Source of the DNA: Bacteroidales bacterium UBA3630
Lineage (GTDB): Bacteria; Bacteroidota; Bacteroidia; Bacteroidales; P3
Assembly (NCBI GenBank): GCA_002373995.1
Contig: DFLB01000044.1
Coordinates: forward strand, 1 to 25,396
DNA length: 25,396 nt
Direction of reading: 5' to 3'
Numbering within the stretch: the first letter of the stretch is position 1; each line of letters starts with the position of its first letter. The translations under genes and the position numbers were made by a program. A model generated the notes under the pieces. That model was not told where the DNA came from. It saw only the letters and a program-made list of their open reading frames with translations, and did no database searches. Shown here piece by piece: positions 8,013 to 15,373 of the stretch.

Positions 8013-9590
8013 TTAATGCAACATCTCCAACGCCCGCTGGTAACCGTCATCCACCTCTTTCATCACTTTATAGTAGTACTCTGTACCGAAGAGGTCTTTG
8101 GCTACTTGTGCCTTGAGCATCAGCCTCAAGTAGCGGTCGCTGTGAGCGGTACGTGCGGGGTCGGCGGCTTCTTTCTCGTTGTCACGCACCACGCCTTTCT
8201 CCAGCGCAGCGGCTGCCAAAAGGCTGTCGAGGCCAAATGTGTCGTAGTGCTCCAGAAAGAGATCGAAGGTCTTCACCTTGTCGTTACCACGGTGCCGGTC
8301 GGCCCACTGCATCGGGAAGCTGTTGAGTAATCCTTTGCCCCTGATTGAGATATAGTAGTCGCTGAGCCGCATCGTGTCGAGGGGCACAAAGACATCAGGC
8401 ATCACCCCCCCGCCGCCGTATACCGTGCGTCCGTGGAATGTGGTGTATTTCAGTGAATCATCGAAGTGTATTGAGTCGGCATTGACCAGTTCGCCATGCC
8501 TGAATCGCTCGTTGATATCCTGTCTGTAGGCGTCGACTCCATCAGCATAAGGACGTTGTATGCAGCGTCCCGTGGGGGTATAGTAGCGTGCGGTGGTGAG
8601 ACGCACCTGGCCACCGTCTTGCAACGGGAACATGCGCTGCACCAACCCTTTGCCATACGTGCGACGCCCCACCAGCACCCCGCGGTCCCAATCCTGCACA
8701 GCACCGCTGACAATCTCACTGGCCGAGGCCGACCCTTCATCGACCAACACCACCAGTTTGCCCGTCTTCCACACTCCGCGACCATTGGCACGGAAGTCTT
8801 GCCGAGGCGTGCGACGGCCTTCCTGATAGACCATCAGTTGCCCCCTCTCCAGAAACTCGTTGGCCATTGCGCAGGCAATGTCAAGATAGCCGCCCGTGTT
8901 GCCCCGCAGGTCGAGTATCATGGCTCTCATGCCTTGTTTCTTCAACGACCTGACGGCTTTTTCAAATTCGTATGCCGACGTACGCGCAAACCGAATGAGC
9001 CTGATATAGCCCACCGTGTCGTTGGCCATGAAGTATGTGTCTATGCTGTAGATAGGTATCTTGTCGCGCACTATGTGAAAGTTATAGATATTGCCCTGAC
9101 GCAGGATGTCCACCTCCACTTTGGTGCCTTTTTTACCACGCAAACGTTTGAAGACAAAGGCGTTGTCGATACTGTCTCCCGTCGCCGCAACGCCATCAAT
9201 GCGTAGCAACTTGTCGCCAATGGCAATACCGACCTTCTCCGATGGACCGCCATCGATAACGCTCTGCACCACAATGGTATCGCTGACAATCTGAAACGAG
9301 ATGCCTATACCTTCGAAGTTCCCCTGTAGCCCCTCATTGGCGCGTTCCACATCCTTGGCGGCGATGTAGACACTGTGCGGGTCAAGGGCTTTAAGCATGG
9401 CGTTGATGGCCTCGGTACTCATCTTGTCCATATCCGGCTGGTCGGTGTAGTTGCCGTCGATGAGACGCATCACTTCTTCAACTCGCCGTTCGCCCATCGT
9501 GGCCGTATCCGGCACAACAGGCTTCTGTGCCACAGCCCCTTGCCACACAAAGGCAGCGGCCACGACAACCATTACAATTCTCTTCTTCAT
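8013..9590 (-). CDS. C-terminal processing protease, S41 family (CtpA/Prc-like)
   Basis: The 525-residue protein has a signal peptide (1-21, ending AVA-Q), an N-terminal helical segment, a PDZ domain (about 85-165; carboxylate-binding loop near GNFEGIGISF) and an S41 catalytic core. The Ser/Lys dyad is S289 within DEGSASASEI and K314 within RTYGKGLVQ, with Q318 following as in Prc. LRGNTGGYLDIAC at 228-240 is the usual substrate-groove motif. It would act in the periplasm or on the outer membrane, trimming or degrading envelope proteins. The C-terminal 150 residues are an additional helical region common in Bacteroidota homologues. It begins 22 bases after aguA and is probably the third gene of that operon, although no functional link is known. 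Confidence 0.92.
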   Translation of the reverse strand: MKKRIVMVVVAAAFVWQGAVAQKPVVPDTATMGERRVEEVMRLIDGNYTDQPDMDKMSTEAINAMLKALDPHSVYIAAKDVERANEGLQGNFEGIGISFQIVSDTIVVQSVIDGGPSEKVGIAIGDKLLRIDGVAATGDSIDNAFVFKRLRGKKGTKVEVDILRQGNIYNFHIVRDKIPIYSIDTYFMANDTVGYIRLIRFARTSAYEFEKAVRSLKKQGMRAMILDLRGNTGGYLDIACAMANEFLERGQLMVYQEGRRTPRQDFRANGRGVWKTGKLVVLVDEGSASASEIVSGAVQDWDRGVLVGRRTYGKGLVQRMFPLQDGGQVRLTTARYYTPTGRCIQRPYADGVDAYRQDINERFRHGELVNADSIHFDDSLKYTTFHGRTVYGGGGVMPDVFVPLDTMRLSDYYISIRGKGLLNSFPMQWADRHRGNDKVKTFDLFLEHYDTFGLDSLLAAAALEKGVVRDNEKEAADPARTAHSDRYLRLMLKAQVAKDLFGTEYYYKVMKEVDDGYQRALEMLH

Positions 9591-9611
9591 AACAGTCTGA
9601 ACTACATCCCT

Positions 9612-10658
9612 CTATCTATTCCCCTTCTCCGGCATCTGCTGGCTGAGGCAGTGGAACGAACCGAGCCCCCAGATGATGTCCGTCGAATCAATGCCTACCA
9701 CTTCGCGGTCGGGGAAACAGGCCTCGAGGATATAGGCCGCCTCGTTGTCGGTCAGACAACGGTAGGTGGGGAAGATGACTTTGCCATTGGCTATATAGAA
9801 ATTGGCATAGCTCGCCGGCAGACGTTGCCCGTCATAGAAGACCACGTCGGGCATCGGCAGCTCCACAATCGTGGGCTGCTTGCCGTTGGCCAACCGGCAG
9901 CGCTGCAACATGCGCAGGTTCTTCTGCAGTGGTTCATAGTTCTCGTCCCATGTGTCGTGTTCCACAGCCGTGACTATGATGTCTTCCGAAACAAAACGCG
10001 AGAGGTCGTCCACATGCCCGTCCGTGTCGTCGCCCACAATGCCGTCGCCCAGCCAGATGATATTCTCCACACCGTAATACGCTCGCAGATAGCCTTCTAT
10101 CTGGTCTTGGTTCAACTGTGGATTGCGATTGGCGTTGAGCAAACACGACGTGGTGGTCAGCAGGTCGCCGGCACCGTTGACGTCAATGCTCCCTCCTTCC
10201 ATGACGATACCAGGCTCGAAGAGCGGCATCTCCGGCATCAAATCGTGTATGCGCACAGGCACCTGGGTATCCAACTCGTAGGGATACTTGCCCCCCCACG
10301 CATTATGGTTCCAGTTGACGATGGCCCGCAAACTCTTGTCGTTACGGTTGAGCAAGAAAGCCGGACCATGATCGCGGCACCACGCATCATTGCTCGCAAT
10401 GAGGTGCAGGCGCACATTGTCCATGTTGCACCCAATGGCCTCAAGCTCACGGGCCACATGTGCACGCATCGTCTCGTCGTCAACGTTGATGTGCACCATC
10501 TCGTCCTCGGCCAATGTCTTCACAAACAGGTGATACGACGGATAAATCGTCTCAATCTTCCCAGGCCACGAGTCGGGATTTTTCGGGTAGGTAAGCCAAG
10601 TAGCCTCATGCTTCGCCCACTCTGCGGGCATATAATACCCTTGTTCTTTCGGAGTCAT
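9612..10658 (-). CDS. aguA: agmatine deiminase
   Basis: This 348-residue enzyme of the peptidyl-arginine-deiminase fold converts agmatine to N-carbamoylputrescine and ammonia. Visible active-site elements are WCRDHGP (about 93-99), EGGSIDVNG (about 154-162), DDTDGHVDD (about 209-217) and the nucleophile C337 in GSFHCLSQQ near the C-terminus. The length is normal for AguA. Its start overlaps the aguB stop by one base (TGATG), which couples the two enzymes of the same short pathway and strongly supports both names. Confidence 0.94.
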   Translation of the reverse strand: MTPKEQGYYMPAEWAKHEATWLTYPKNPDSWPGKIETIYPSYHLFVKTLAEDEMVHINVDDETMRAHVARELEAIGCNMDNVRLHLIASNDAWCRDHGPAFLLNRNDKSLRAIVNWNHNAWGGKYPYELDTQVPVRIHDLMPEMPLFEPGIVMEGGSIDVNGAGDLLTTTSCLLNANRNPQLNQDQIEGYLRAYYGVENIIWLGDGIVGDDTDGHVDDLSRFVSEDIIVTAVEHDTWDENYEPLQKNLRMLQRCRLANGKQPTIVELPMPDVVFYDGQRLPASYANFYIANGKVIFPTYRCLTDNEAAYILEACFPDREVVGIDSTDIIWGLGSFHCLSQQMPEKGNR

Positions 10659-11524
10659 CAGTCAATATATCTTTTAGTAATGTCGCCATAGCTGTCAATG
10701 CGACGGTCGCGCAGGTACGGCCAGTGACGGCGGTAATGGTCACTCTCGTCAAGGTCAAGGGTCTGTATGCGAGTGGCCTCGTCATAATGCGGCGCCTGCC
10801 ACAGCACACGCCCGAAGGCGTTCGTCACAAAACTGCCCCCCCAAAACTGCATCCCCCCCTCGCGACCCGTGCGGTTCACGCTCACCACCGGCACCCCGTT
10901 AGCCACCGCATGGCTCCTCTGAATGGTCTGCCACGCAGCATACTGCTCCCGGTTATCGTGCTCTTTCTGACGCACATCCCAGCCGATGGCCGTCGGGAAG
11001 AAGAGTATCTGCGCACCCTTCAACGCCGTGATGCGCGCCGCCTCGGGATACCACTGGTCCCAGCATATCAACACCCCGATGGTCGCAAAACGCGTCTTGA
11101 AGACCTTATACCCCAAGTCGCCGGGCGTAAAATAGAACTTCTCGTAATACCCAGGGTCGTCCGGAATATGCATCTTGCGGTATTTCCCCAAATAACTGCC
11201 GTCGGCATCAAAGACAGCCGTCGTGTTATGATACAGCCCCTCAGCCCTTTTCTCAAACATCGAACACACCAGCACCACACCCAGCTCCTTGGCCAGCGAC
11301 ATGAAATGCTGCGACGTCGGCCCCTCGGGAATAGCCTCCGCCAATTTGAAGTTCTCATAACGCTCCTCATCGCAAAAATAGAGCGACGCAAACAACTCCT
11401 GCAAGCAGATAATCTGCGCACCGCCGGCAGCCAGCTCCCTGACCTTATCTGTATAGCGCTCAATATTTTGCGCCTTGTCCTCAACGCAGCTCAGCTGCAC
11501 AATTCCCACTTTTACCTTATTCAT
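10658..11524 (-). CDS. aguB: N-carbamoylputrescine amidase
   Basis: This 288-residue nitrilase-superfamily enzyme hydrolyses N-carbamoylputrescine to putrescine, CO2 and ammonia. The catalytic triad is E43 (CLQELF), K117 (GKYRKMHIPD) and C154 (VLICWDQW). DDPGYYEKFYFTPGD at 122-136 is typical of this subfamily. I use the ATG at 11524 (MNKVKVGIVQ) rather than the one at 11548, because the -7 promoter box covers 11546-11553 and transcription would begin after the upstream ATG. aguB-aguA is the complete route from agmatine to putrescine, a precursor of spermidine. Arginine decarboxylase, which makes agmatine, is not in the window. Confidence 0.94.
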   Translation of the reverse strand: MNKVKVGIVQLSCVEDKAQNIERYTDKVRELAAGGAQIICLQELFASLYFCDEERYENFKLAEAIPEGPTSQHFMSLAKELGVVLVCSMFEKRAEGLYHNTTAVFDADGSYLGKYRKMHIPDDPGYYEKFYFTPGDLGYKVFKTRFATIGVLICWDQWYPEAARITALKGAQILFFPTAIGWDVRQKEHDNREQYAAWQTIQRSHAVANGVPVVSVNRTGREGGMQFWGGSFVTNAFGRVLWQAPHYDEATRIQTLDLDESDHYRRHWPYLRDRRIDSYGDITKRYID

Positions 11525-11532
11525 TTCAGTCT

Positions 11533-11553
11533 CATTTTGAAAATGCAAATATA
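11533..11553 (-). promoter_or_regulatory. promoter (-7 TATATTTG) and adjacent palindrome for the aguB-aguA-ctp operon
   Basis: The - strand reads TATATTTGC at 11553-11545, an exact match to TAnnTTTG. The predicted transcript begins around 11540, giving a leader of about 15 bases to the ATG at 11524. A 13-base palindrome (CATTTT-G-AAAATG, 11533-11545) sits directly on the predicted start site and could be an operator. It is AT-rich and short, so chance is possible. Confidence 0.65.
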
Positions 11554-11593
11554 CGAAAAAAAATGCACATCACGCATTTTTTACAACCATTTA

Positions 11594-11633
11594 CCCCCAA
11601 AATCCCCTCCCCCTCCCCCCTCCCTCACACCCC
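11594..11633. other. C-rich tract (G-quadruplex potential on the - strand)
   Basis: Six C-runs of 5, 4, 5, 6, 3 and 4 bases lie within 40 bases. On the - strand these are closely spaced G-runs able to form a quadruplex. The tract lies between the aguB promoter and the 11-bp tandem repeats, upstream of aguB on its coding strand. Confidence 0.5.
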
Positions 11634-11710
11634 ATCCTAAGCTCATCCTAAGCATATCCTAAGCACAACCTAAGCATATCCTAAGCACAATCCAAGCACA
11701 TCCATAGAAA
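11634..11710. repeat. seven 11-bp tandem repeats, consensus ATCCTAAGCAY
   Basis: Units start at 11634, 11645, 11656, 11667, 11678, 11689 and 11700. The first five differ at one to three positions. The sixth (AATCCAAGCAC) and seventh (ATCCATAGAAA) are decayed. The spacing is exactly 11 bases, close to one helical turn. The array lies in the 270-bp gap between the divergent aguB and polyprenyl synthase genes and ends about 85 bases before the latter's ATG. Confidence 0.8.
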
Positions 11711-11794
11711 AACGAAGAAAAACCACAGCACAATAAAACCGCACATCCTGCGTTACCTCCAAAAAACTCGTATCAAAACAACACTTATTAAAAT

Positions 11795-12772
11795 ATGAAT
11801 AACCTTAAATACTACCTCGACGAAGTACAACAACTCTTCGAACAAGAACAATTCCTCGCCGAACCACAAGAACTCTACGCCCCCGTCGACTACACCCTCC
11901 GACTCGGCGGCAAACGCATCCGCCCCACACTCCTCCTCGCCGCCACAGCACTCTTCGGCGGCAACACAACCGCCGCACACGGCGCCGCCCTCGGCATCGA
12001 AACCTTCCACAACTTCACCCTCCTCCACGACGACCTCATGGACCGCTCACCCCTCCGCCGCGGCCAACCCACCGTCTACCGCAAATGGAACGAAAACACA
12101 GCCATCCTCAGCGGCGACACCATGTACGCCCTCTCCTGGCGCTACTTCCTCCGACAACCGGCACCCCGCCAACTCGACATACTCCGCTGCTTCGCCGAAA
12201 CAGCCATCGGCGTCTGCGAAGGCCAACAATACGACATGAACTTCGAACACCAACCCAACGTAACACTCGACCAATACCTCTCCATGATACGCCTCAAAAC
12301 AGCCATCCTCCTCGCCGCAGCACTCAAAATAGGCGCCCTCTACACCAACGCCCCTGACAACGAAATAGAACACCTCTACAACTTCGGCATCCATCTCGGA
12401 CTCGCCTTCCAACTCCAAGACGACCTCCTCGACGGCTACGGCGACACAGCCGTCTTCGGCAAAAAAACAGGCCAAGACATCCGCGACAACAAAAAAACCT
12501 TCCTCCCCCTCACAGCACTCACCCTCTGCAACCTAGAACAAGCCGCACGCCTCCGCCACCTCTTCTCCAACAACAACACCTGCAACGAAGAAGAAAAAGT
12601 CCGCAACGTAATGGACATCTACAACGCCGTAGGCCTCCGACCCATAGTCGAACAAGCCATCGACAACGAATTTCAAAAAGCATGCCAATACCTCGACGCA
12701 CTCAACGCCCCCGAAGACGGCAAAGCCCCCCTCCGCGAACTCCTCGCAACCCTCGTCGGAAGAAAAAAATGA
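11795..12772 (+). CDS. all-trans polyprenyl diphosphate synthase (isoprenyl chain elongation)
   Basis: This 325-residue enzyme adds isopentenyl diphosphate units to an allylic diphosphate to build the precursor of quinone or lipid-carrier chains in the cytoplasm. The family motifs are GGKRIRP at 38-44, the first Asp-rich motif D79-D-L-M-D83 followed by R88-R89, KT at 168-169, and the second Asp-rich motif D209-D-L-L-D213. The first motif has no two-residue insertion and has Phe at -5 and Thr at -4. An aromatic at -5 usually limits chain length, so a C15-C20 product is possible, but this is inference. After the first four codons almost every third base is C or A; CTG and GTG are nearly absent. 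This is unlike most genes here and produces long antisense open frames. No typical promoter was recognised upstream. Confidence 0.92.
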   Translation: MNNLKYYLDEVQQLFEQEQFLAEPQELYAPVDYTLRLGGKRIRPTLLLAATALFGGNTTAAHGAALGIETFHNFTLLHDDLMDRSPLRRGQPTVYRKWNENTAILSGDTMYALSWRYFLRQPAPRQLDILRCFAETAIGVCEGQQYDMNFEHQPNVTLDQYLSMIRLKTAILLAAALKIGALYTNAPDNEIEHLYNFGIHLGLAFQLQDDLLDGYGDTAVFGKKTGQDIRDNKKTFLPLTALTLCNLEQAARLRHLFSNNNTCNEEEKVRNVMDIYNAVGLRPIVEQAIDNEFQKACQYLDALNAPEDGKAPLRELLATLVGRKK

Positions 12773-12781
12773 TATTTTTTC

Positions 12782-12818
12782 TCGGTATTGCAAAAAATGT
12801 GTATATTTGCACTACCGA
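12782..12818 (+). promoter_or_regulatory. exbB promoter (-7 TATATTTG) inside a 13-bp inverted repeat
   Basis: TATATTTGC at 12802-12810 is an exact TAnnTTTG -7 element. It would start a transcript near 12816, with an AT-rich leader of about 57 bases before the exbB ATG. The element is embedded in an inverted repeat: TCGGTATTGCAAA (12782-12794) against TTTGCACTACCGA (12806-12818), one mismatch in 13, with an 11-base spacer. The right arm covers the TTTG of the -7 box, a good place for a repressor to bind. The regulator is unknown. Confidence 0.75.
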
Positions 12819-12872
12819 ACAAAATAGGCAAATTATAAACAATAAATTAATAATCAACACACTAACAACATC

Positions 12873-13706
12873 ATGAAAAAAGTTTTTGCTTTGATGTCAA
12901 TAGTAGGACTGTTGACATTCGCCAACTTCAACGACGTGCAGGCACAAGATGCCCCCAACGCTGAAGCCACAGAACAAATCGAAGCCACCGACGAAGCCGT
13001 CGCAACCGAAGCCGTCGCAACCGAGGCCGCCGAAGCCGAAACCGCCGAAGCCACCGCCGCAGCCACCGACGACACCAAATCCTTCCACCAAGTACTCAAA
13101 GAAAAGTACATCCAAGGTGGCGCCGGCTGGATGACCCCCGTGCTCCTCTGCCTCATCTTCGGCATGGCACTCGTCATCGAGCGCATCCTCTACCTCAACA
13201 TGGCCACCACCAACGTCAAAAAACTCCTCGAAGGCATCGAAGACAACGTCAAGGGCGGCAACTATGACGGCGCCAAAGAACTCTGCCGCAACACCCGCGG
13301 CCCCGTCGCCAGCATCTTCTACCAAGGCCTCGACCGCATCGACCAAGGCCTCGAAAACGTCGAAAAAGCCGTCACCAGCTACGGCGGCGTCCAAATGGCT
13401 CGCCTCGAAAACAACCTCACCTGGATCGGCCTGTTCATCGCCCTGGCTCCTTCGTTCGGATTCCTCGGCACTGTGGTCGGTATGGTGCAGGCCTTCGACG
13501 ACATCGAAGTCGCTGGTGATATCAGCCCGACCGTCGTCGCCGGTGGTATGAAAGTGGCTCTGTTGACGACCATCTTCGGTCTGATCGTGGCCATCATCCT
13601 CCAGATCTTCTACAACTACATCCTCACCAAAATCGAAAGCCTCGTCGACCAGATGGAGGACGGTTCGATCAGCTTCATGGACATCCTCGTGAAGTATCAT
13701 AAATAA
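12873..13706 (+). CDS. exbB: MotA/TolQ/ExbB proton-channel family protein
   Basis: This 277-residue inner-membrane protein would be the channel subunit of an ExbB-ExbD(-TonB) motor that uses the proton gradient to drive outer-membrane transport. Residues 1-24 look like a signal peptide (ending VQA-Q). They are followed by an acidic Ala/Glu/Thr-rich segment (about 26-68) containing a 15-bp DNA tandem repeat (12993-13022), as is common in Bacteroidota ExbB. Membrane segments lie at about 87-108, 183-207 and 225-250. GPVASIFYQGLDR and GFLGTVVGMVQAFD are the conserved ExbB motifs. Codon choice is C/A-ended from about codon 30 to about codon 180, then switches to frequent CTG, GTG, GGT and GCT codons. 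It is the first gene of a four-gene operon. Confidence 0.93.
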   Translation: MKKVFALMSIVGLLTFANFNDVQAQDAPNAEATEQIEATDEAVATEAVATEAAEAETAEATAAATDDTKSFHQVLKEKYIQGGAGWMTPVLLCLIFGMALVIERILYLNMATTNVKKLLEGIEDNVKGGNYDGAKELCRNTRGPVASIFYQGLDRIDQGLENVEKAVTSYGGVQMARLENNLTWIGLFIALAPSFGFLGTVVGMVQAFDDIEVAGDISPTVVAGGMKVALLTTIFGLIVAIILQIFYNYILTKIESLVDQMEDGSISFMDILVKYHK

Positions 13707-13719
13707 TTGCTTTCTCTTT

Positions 13720-13760
13720 GGAACGGGAAACGTTGAACGTTAAACACTAAAAACTAAAAG
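13720..13760. repeat. AAACGTT/GAACGTT/AAACACTAAAAACT degenerate repeat in the exbB operon gap
   Basis: The 64-base gap between exbB and the next gene contains short related words: GGAACG, GGAAACGTT, GAACGTT, AAACACTA and AAAACTA. Similar low-complexity strings are found at another gene junction in this window (2386-2421), though with a different core. The gap also holds AAAAGAGAAAC just before the next ATG, which may help ribosome loading. Confidence 0.4.
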
Positions 13761-13770
13761 AGAAACAATT

Positions 13771-14241
13771 ATGAAAGAGAAAACCGATAAACTAATCACC
13801 CTGTTGGGACTCGGCATTGCCGTGGTCTGCACCGTGCTGGCCATCGTCTTTGCCATGAACAACGGCGGTGTGAAAGACCTCGCCGCAGTACAGGCCAACG
13901 GGTTGTTCGACGCAACCTACTGGATCCTCATCTGCTTCGTGGCCATCGCCATCGCCGCCATCGTATTCTTCCTCATCGTCAAACTCGCCAACAACTTCAA
14001 GGAACAACCAGGCTACTGGAAAAAATTCCTCATGCTCGTTGGCATCATCGTCGCCGTCGTCGTCATCAGCTACCTGCTCTCGAAAGGCAACGACGTCACC
14101 CTCGCACTGATGGAGAAGAACAACATTTCGGAAAGCACCTCGAAGCTCATCGGCGCCGCCTGCTGGATGGTCTACATCCTCGTCATCGGCGCCGCCTGCT
14201 CGATCCTCTACACCGAAATAGCCAAAATCTTTAAAAAGTAA
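13771..14241 (+). CDS. four-TM membrane protein of the ExbBD operon, function unknown
   Basis: This 156-residue, strongly hydrophobic protein has likely membrane segments at about 8-28, 49-71, 83-104 and 127-150. Lys-rich ends (MKEKTDK, KIFKK) suggest both termini are cytoplasmic. There is no recognisable catalytic motif. It lies between exbB and exbD with only six bases before the exbD start. A small membrane protein at this place is a recurrent arrangement in Bacteroidota, so an accessory or assembly role for the ExbBD complex is inferred from position only. Confidence 0.8.
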   Translation: MKEKTDKLITLLGLGIAVVCTVLAIVFAMNNGGVKDLAAVQANGLFDATYWILICFVAIAIAAIVFFLIVKLANNFKEQPGYWKKFLMLVGIIVAVVVISYLLSKGNDVTLALMEKNNISESTSKLIGAACWMVYILVIGAACSILYTEIAKIFKK

Positions 14242-14247
14242 TCAACT

Positions 14248-14817
14248 ATGGCAAGAAAAACTCCCGGACTTAACACAAGCTCCATGTCCGACATATCGTT
14301 CCTGCTGCTGGCCTTCTTCCTGATGGTCTCCAACATCAACTCGGACATGGGCATAGCGCGCCGTCTGCCGCCTCCCCTGCCGGACAACGTAAAGCCGCCT
14401 GAAGTTCGTGAGCGCAACATCTTTGTCGTGATGGTCAACAAGGACGACCGGTTGCTCTTCAACCGCGAATACGGGCGCATCGACGATCTCAAGGACCGTG
14501 CCAAGGAATTCCTCGGCAACCCCAACAATCTGTCCAACCTGCCCGAAAAAGTCCCCACAGAGATCCCGCTCCTCGGCACCTACGAAGTGTCGAAAGGCGT
14601 CATCTCCCTCCGCAACGACCGCGGTACATCCTACGACATGTACCTCCAAGTGCAGAACGAACTGACCGCCGCCATCAACGAAATGCGCGATGAACTCGCC
14701 ACGACCCGCTTCGGCAAACGCTACTCAGACCTCAACGAAGACCAACGCAAAGCCGTCGAACAGGCCATACCAGTGGCCATCTCCGAGGCCGAACCCACAA
14801 AGATAGGAGGAAAATAA
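14248..14817 (+). CDS. exbD: ExbD/TolR family biopolymer transporter subunit (first copy)
   Basis: This 189-residue protein has one N-terminal membrane helix (about 14-30, SDISFLLLAFFLMV) and a periplasmic domain. D15 at the start of the helix corresponds to the proton-coupling Asp of ExbD. The periplasmic part is longer than in E. coli ExbD and ends in a charged tail. Its N-terminal motif (K-x-P-x-L-N-x-x-S-M-S-D) is shared with the second copy, so the two are paralogues, but the periplasmic domains have diverged. It starts six bases after the four-TM gene and is followed three bases later by the second exbD. Confidence 0.92.
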   Translation: MARKTPGLNTSSMSDISFLLLAFFLMVSNINSDMGIARRLPPPLPDNVKPPEVRERNIFVVMVNKDDRLLFNREYGRIDDLKDRAKEFLGNPNNLSNLPEKVPTEIPLLGTYEVSKGVISLRNDRGTSYDMYLQVQNELTAAINEMRDELATTRFGKRYSDLNEDQRKAVEQAIPVAISEAEPTKIGGK

Positions 14818-14820
14818 GCT

Positions 14821-15294
14821 ATGGCACGTTTCACAGGTAAAAAAGCAAAAGAGACTCCCGCCCTCAACATGGGCTCCATGAGCGACATCATCTTCATGCT
14901 ACTCTTCTTCTTCATGGTCATCACCACCATGCGCGAGAGCTCCCTCTACGTGAAGATCATCCCTCCACAAGGTTCCGAAGTCACCAAACTGGAAAAGAAA
15001 AGCCTCGTGAGCTACATCAACGTCGGTGTGCCCCTGCCCGACCAGCAGAAAAAATACGGCACCGAACCTCGTATCCAGCTCAACGACCAGATCTCTGAAA
15101 TCAGCGACATCATGACCTTCGTCGAAATCGAACGCAACCAGCGCGTCGAAGCCGACCGCCCCTACATCACCACGGCCATCAAAGCCGACAAACAGGTACG
15201 CATGGGCATGATCAGCGACATCAAGCAGGAGCTCCGCAAAGCCGGCGCCCTCAAGATCTTCTACAACGCCAGTAAAGGCGGCCGCAAGAAATAA
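14821..15294 (+). CDS. exbD: ExbD/TolR family biopolymer transporter subunit (second copy)
   Basis: This 157-residue protein has one membrane helix (about 21-36, SDIIFMLLFFFMVITT) carrying the conserved D22, followed by a periplasmic domain with the typical late segment TTAIKADKQVRMGMISDIKQELRKAGALKIFYNA. Two different ExbD proteins in one operon are usual for Bacteroidota and may form a heterodimeric stator core within the ExbB ring. It is the last gene of the operon; a strong terminator follows 37 bases later. No TonB gene is present in the window. Confidence 0.92.
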   Translation: MARFTGKKAKETPALNMGSMSDIIFMLLFFFMVITTMRESSLYVKIIPPQGSEVTKLEKKSLVSYINVGVPLPDQQKKYGTEPRIQLNDQISEISDIMTFVEIERNQRVEADRPYITTAIKADKQVRMGMISDIKQELRKAGALKIFYNASKGGRKK

Positions 15295-15330
15295 GGCTCC
15301 TCGCCCTGCTTCTGCAGCCGCATCACTCTT

Positions 15331-15373
15331 CAAAAAAAAAAAGCCGTCCCCCCAAAAAGGGACGGTTTTTTTT
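15331..15373. terminator. intrinsic terminator of the exb operon
   Basis: A 7-bp G/C stem (CCGTCCC 15344-15350, GGGACGG 15359-15365) with an 8-base loop is flanked by an A-run of about 11 and a T-run of eight. The A- and T-runs can extend the stem. It is a canonical rho-independent terminator for the + strand. Confidence 0.9.

Noticed and set aside
9375..10691. 438-codon + strand open frame opposite aguA and the protease
   Set aside because: aguA and the S41 protease have complete catalytic motifs on the other strand; the + frame has none.
11634..11710. Possible CRISPR array
   Set aside because: Units are 11 bases and contiguous with no spacers, and there are no cas genes nearby, so this is a simple tandem repeat.
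12047..12475. Antisense open frames within the polyprenyl synthase gene
   Set aside because: They are products of the extreme third-base bias of the sense gene and show no recognisable protein features.
12897..13700. 267-codon open frame antisense to exbB
   Set aside because: The Gly/Asp/Val-rich translation follows directly from the C/A-ended codons of exbB read backwards. It has no family motif, and exbB is clearly real.
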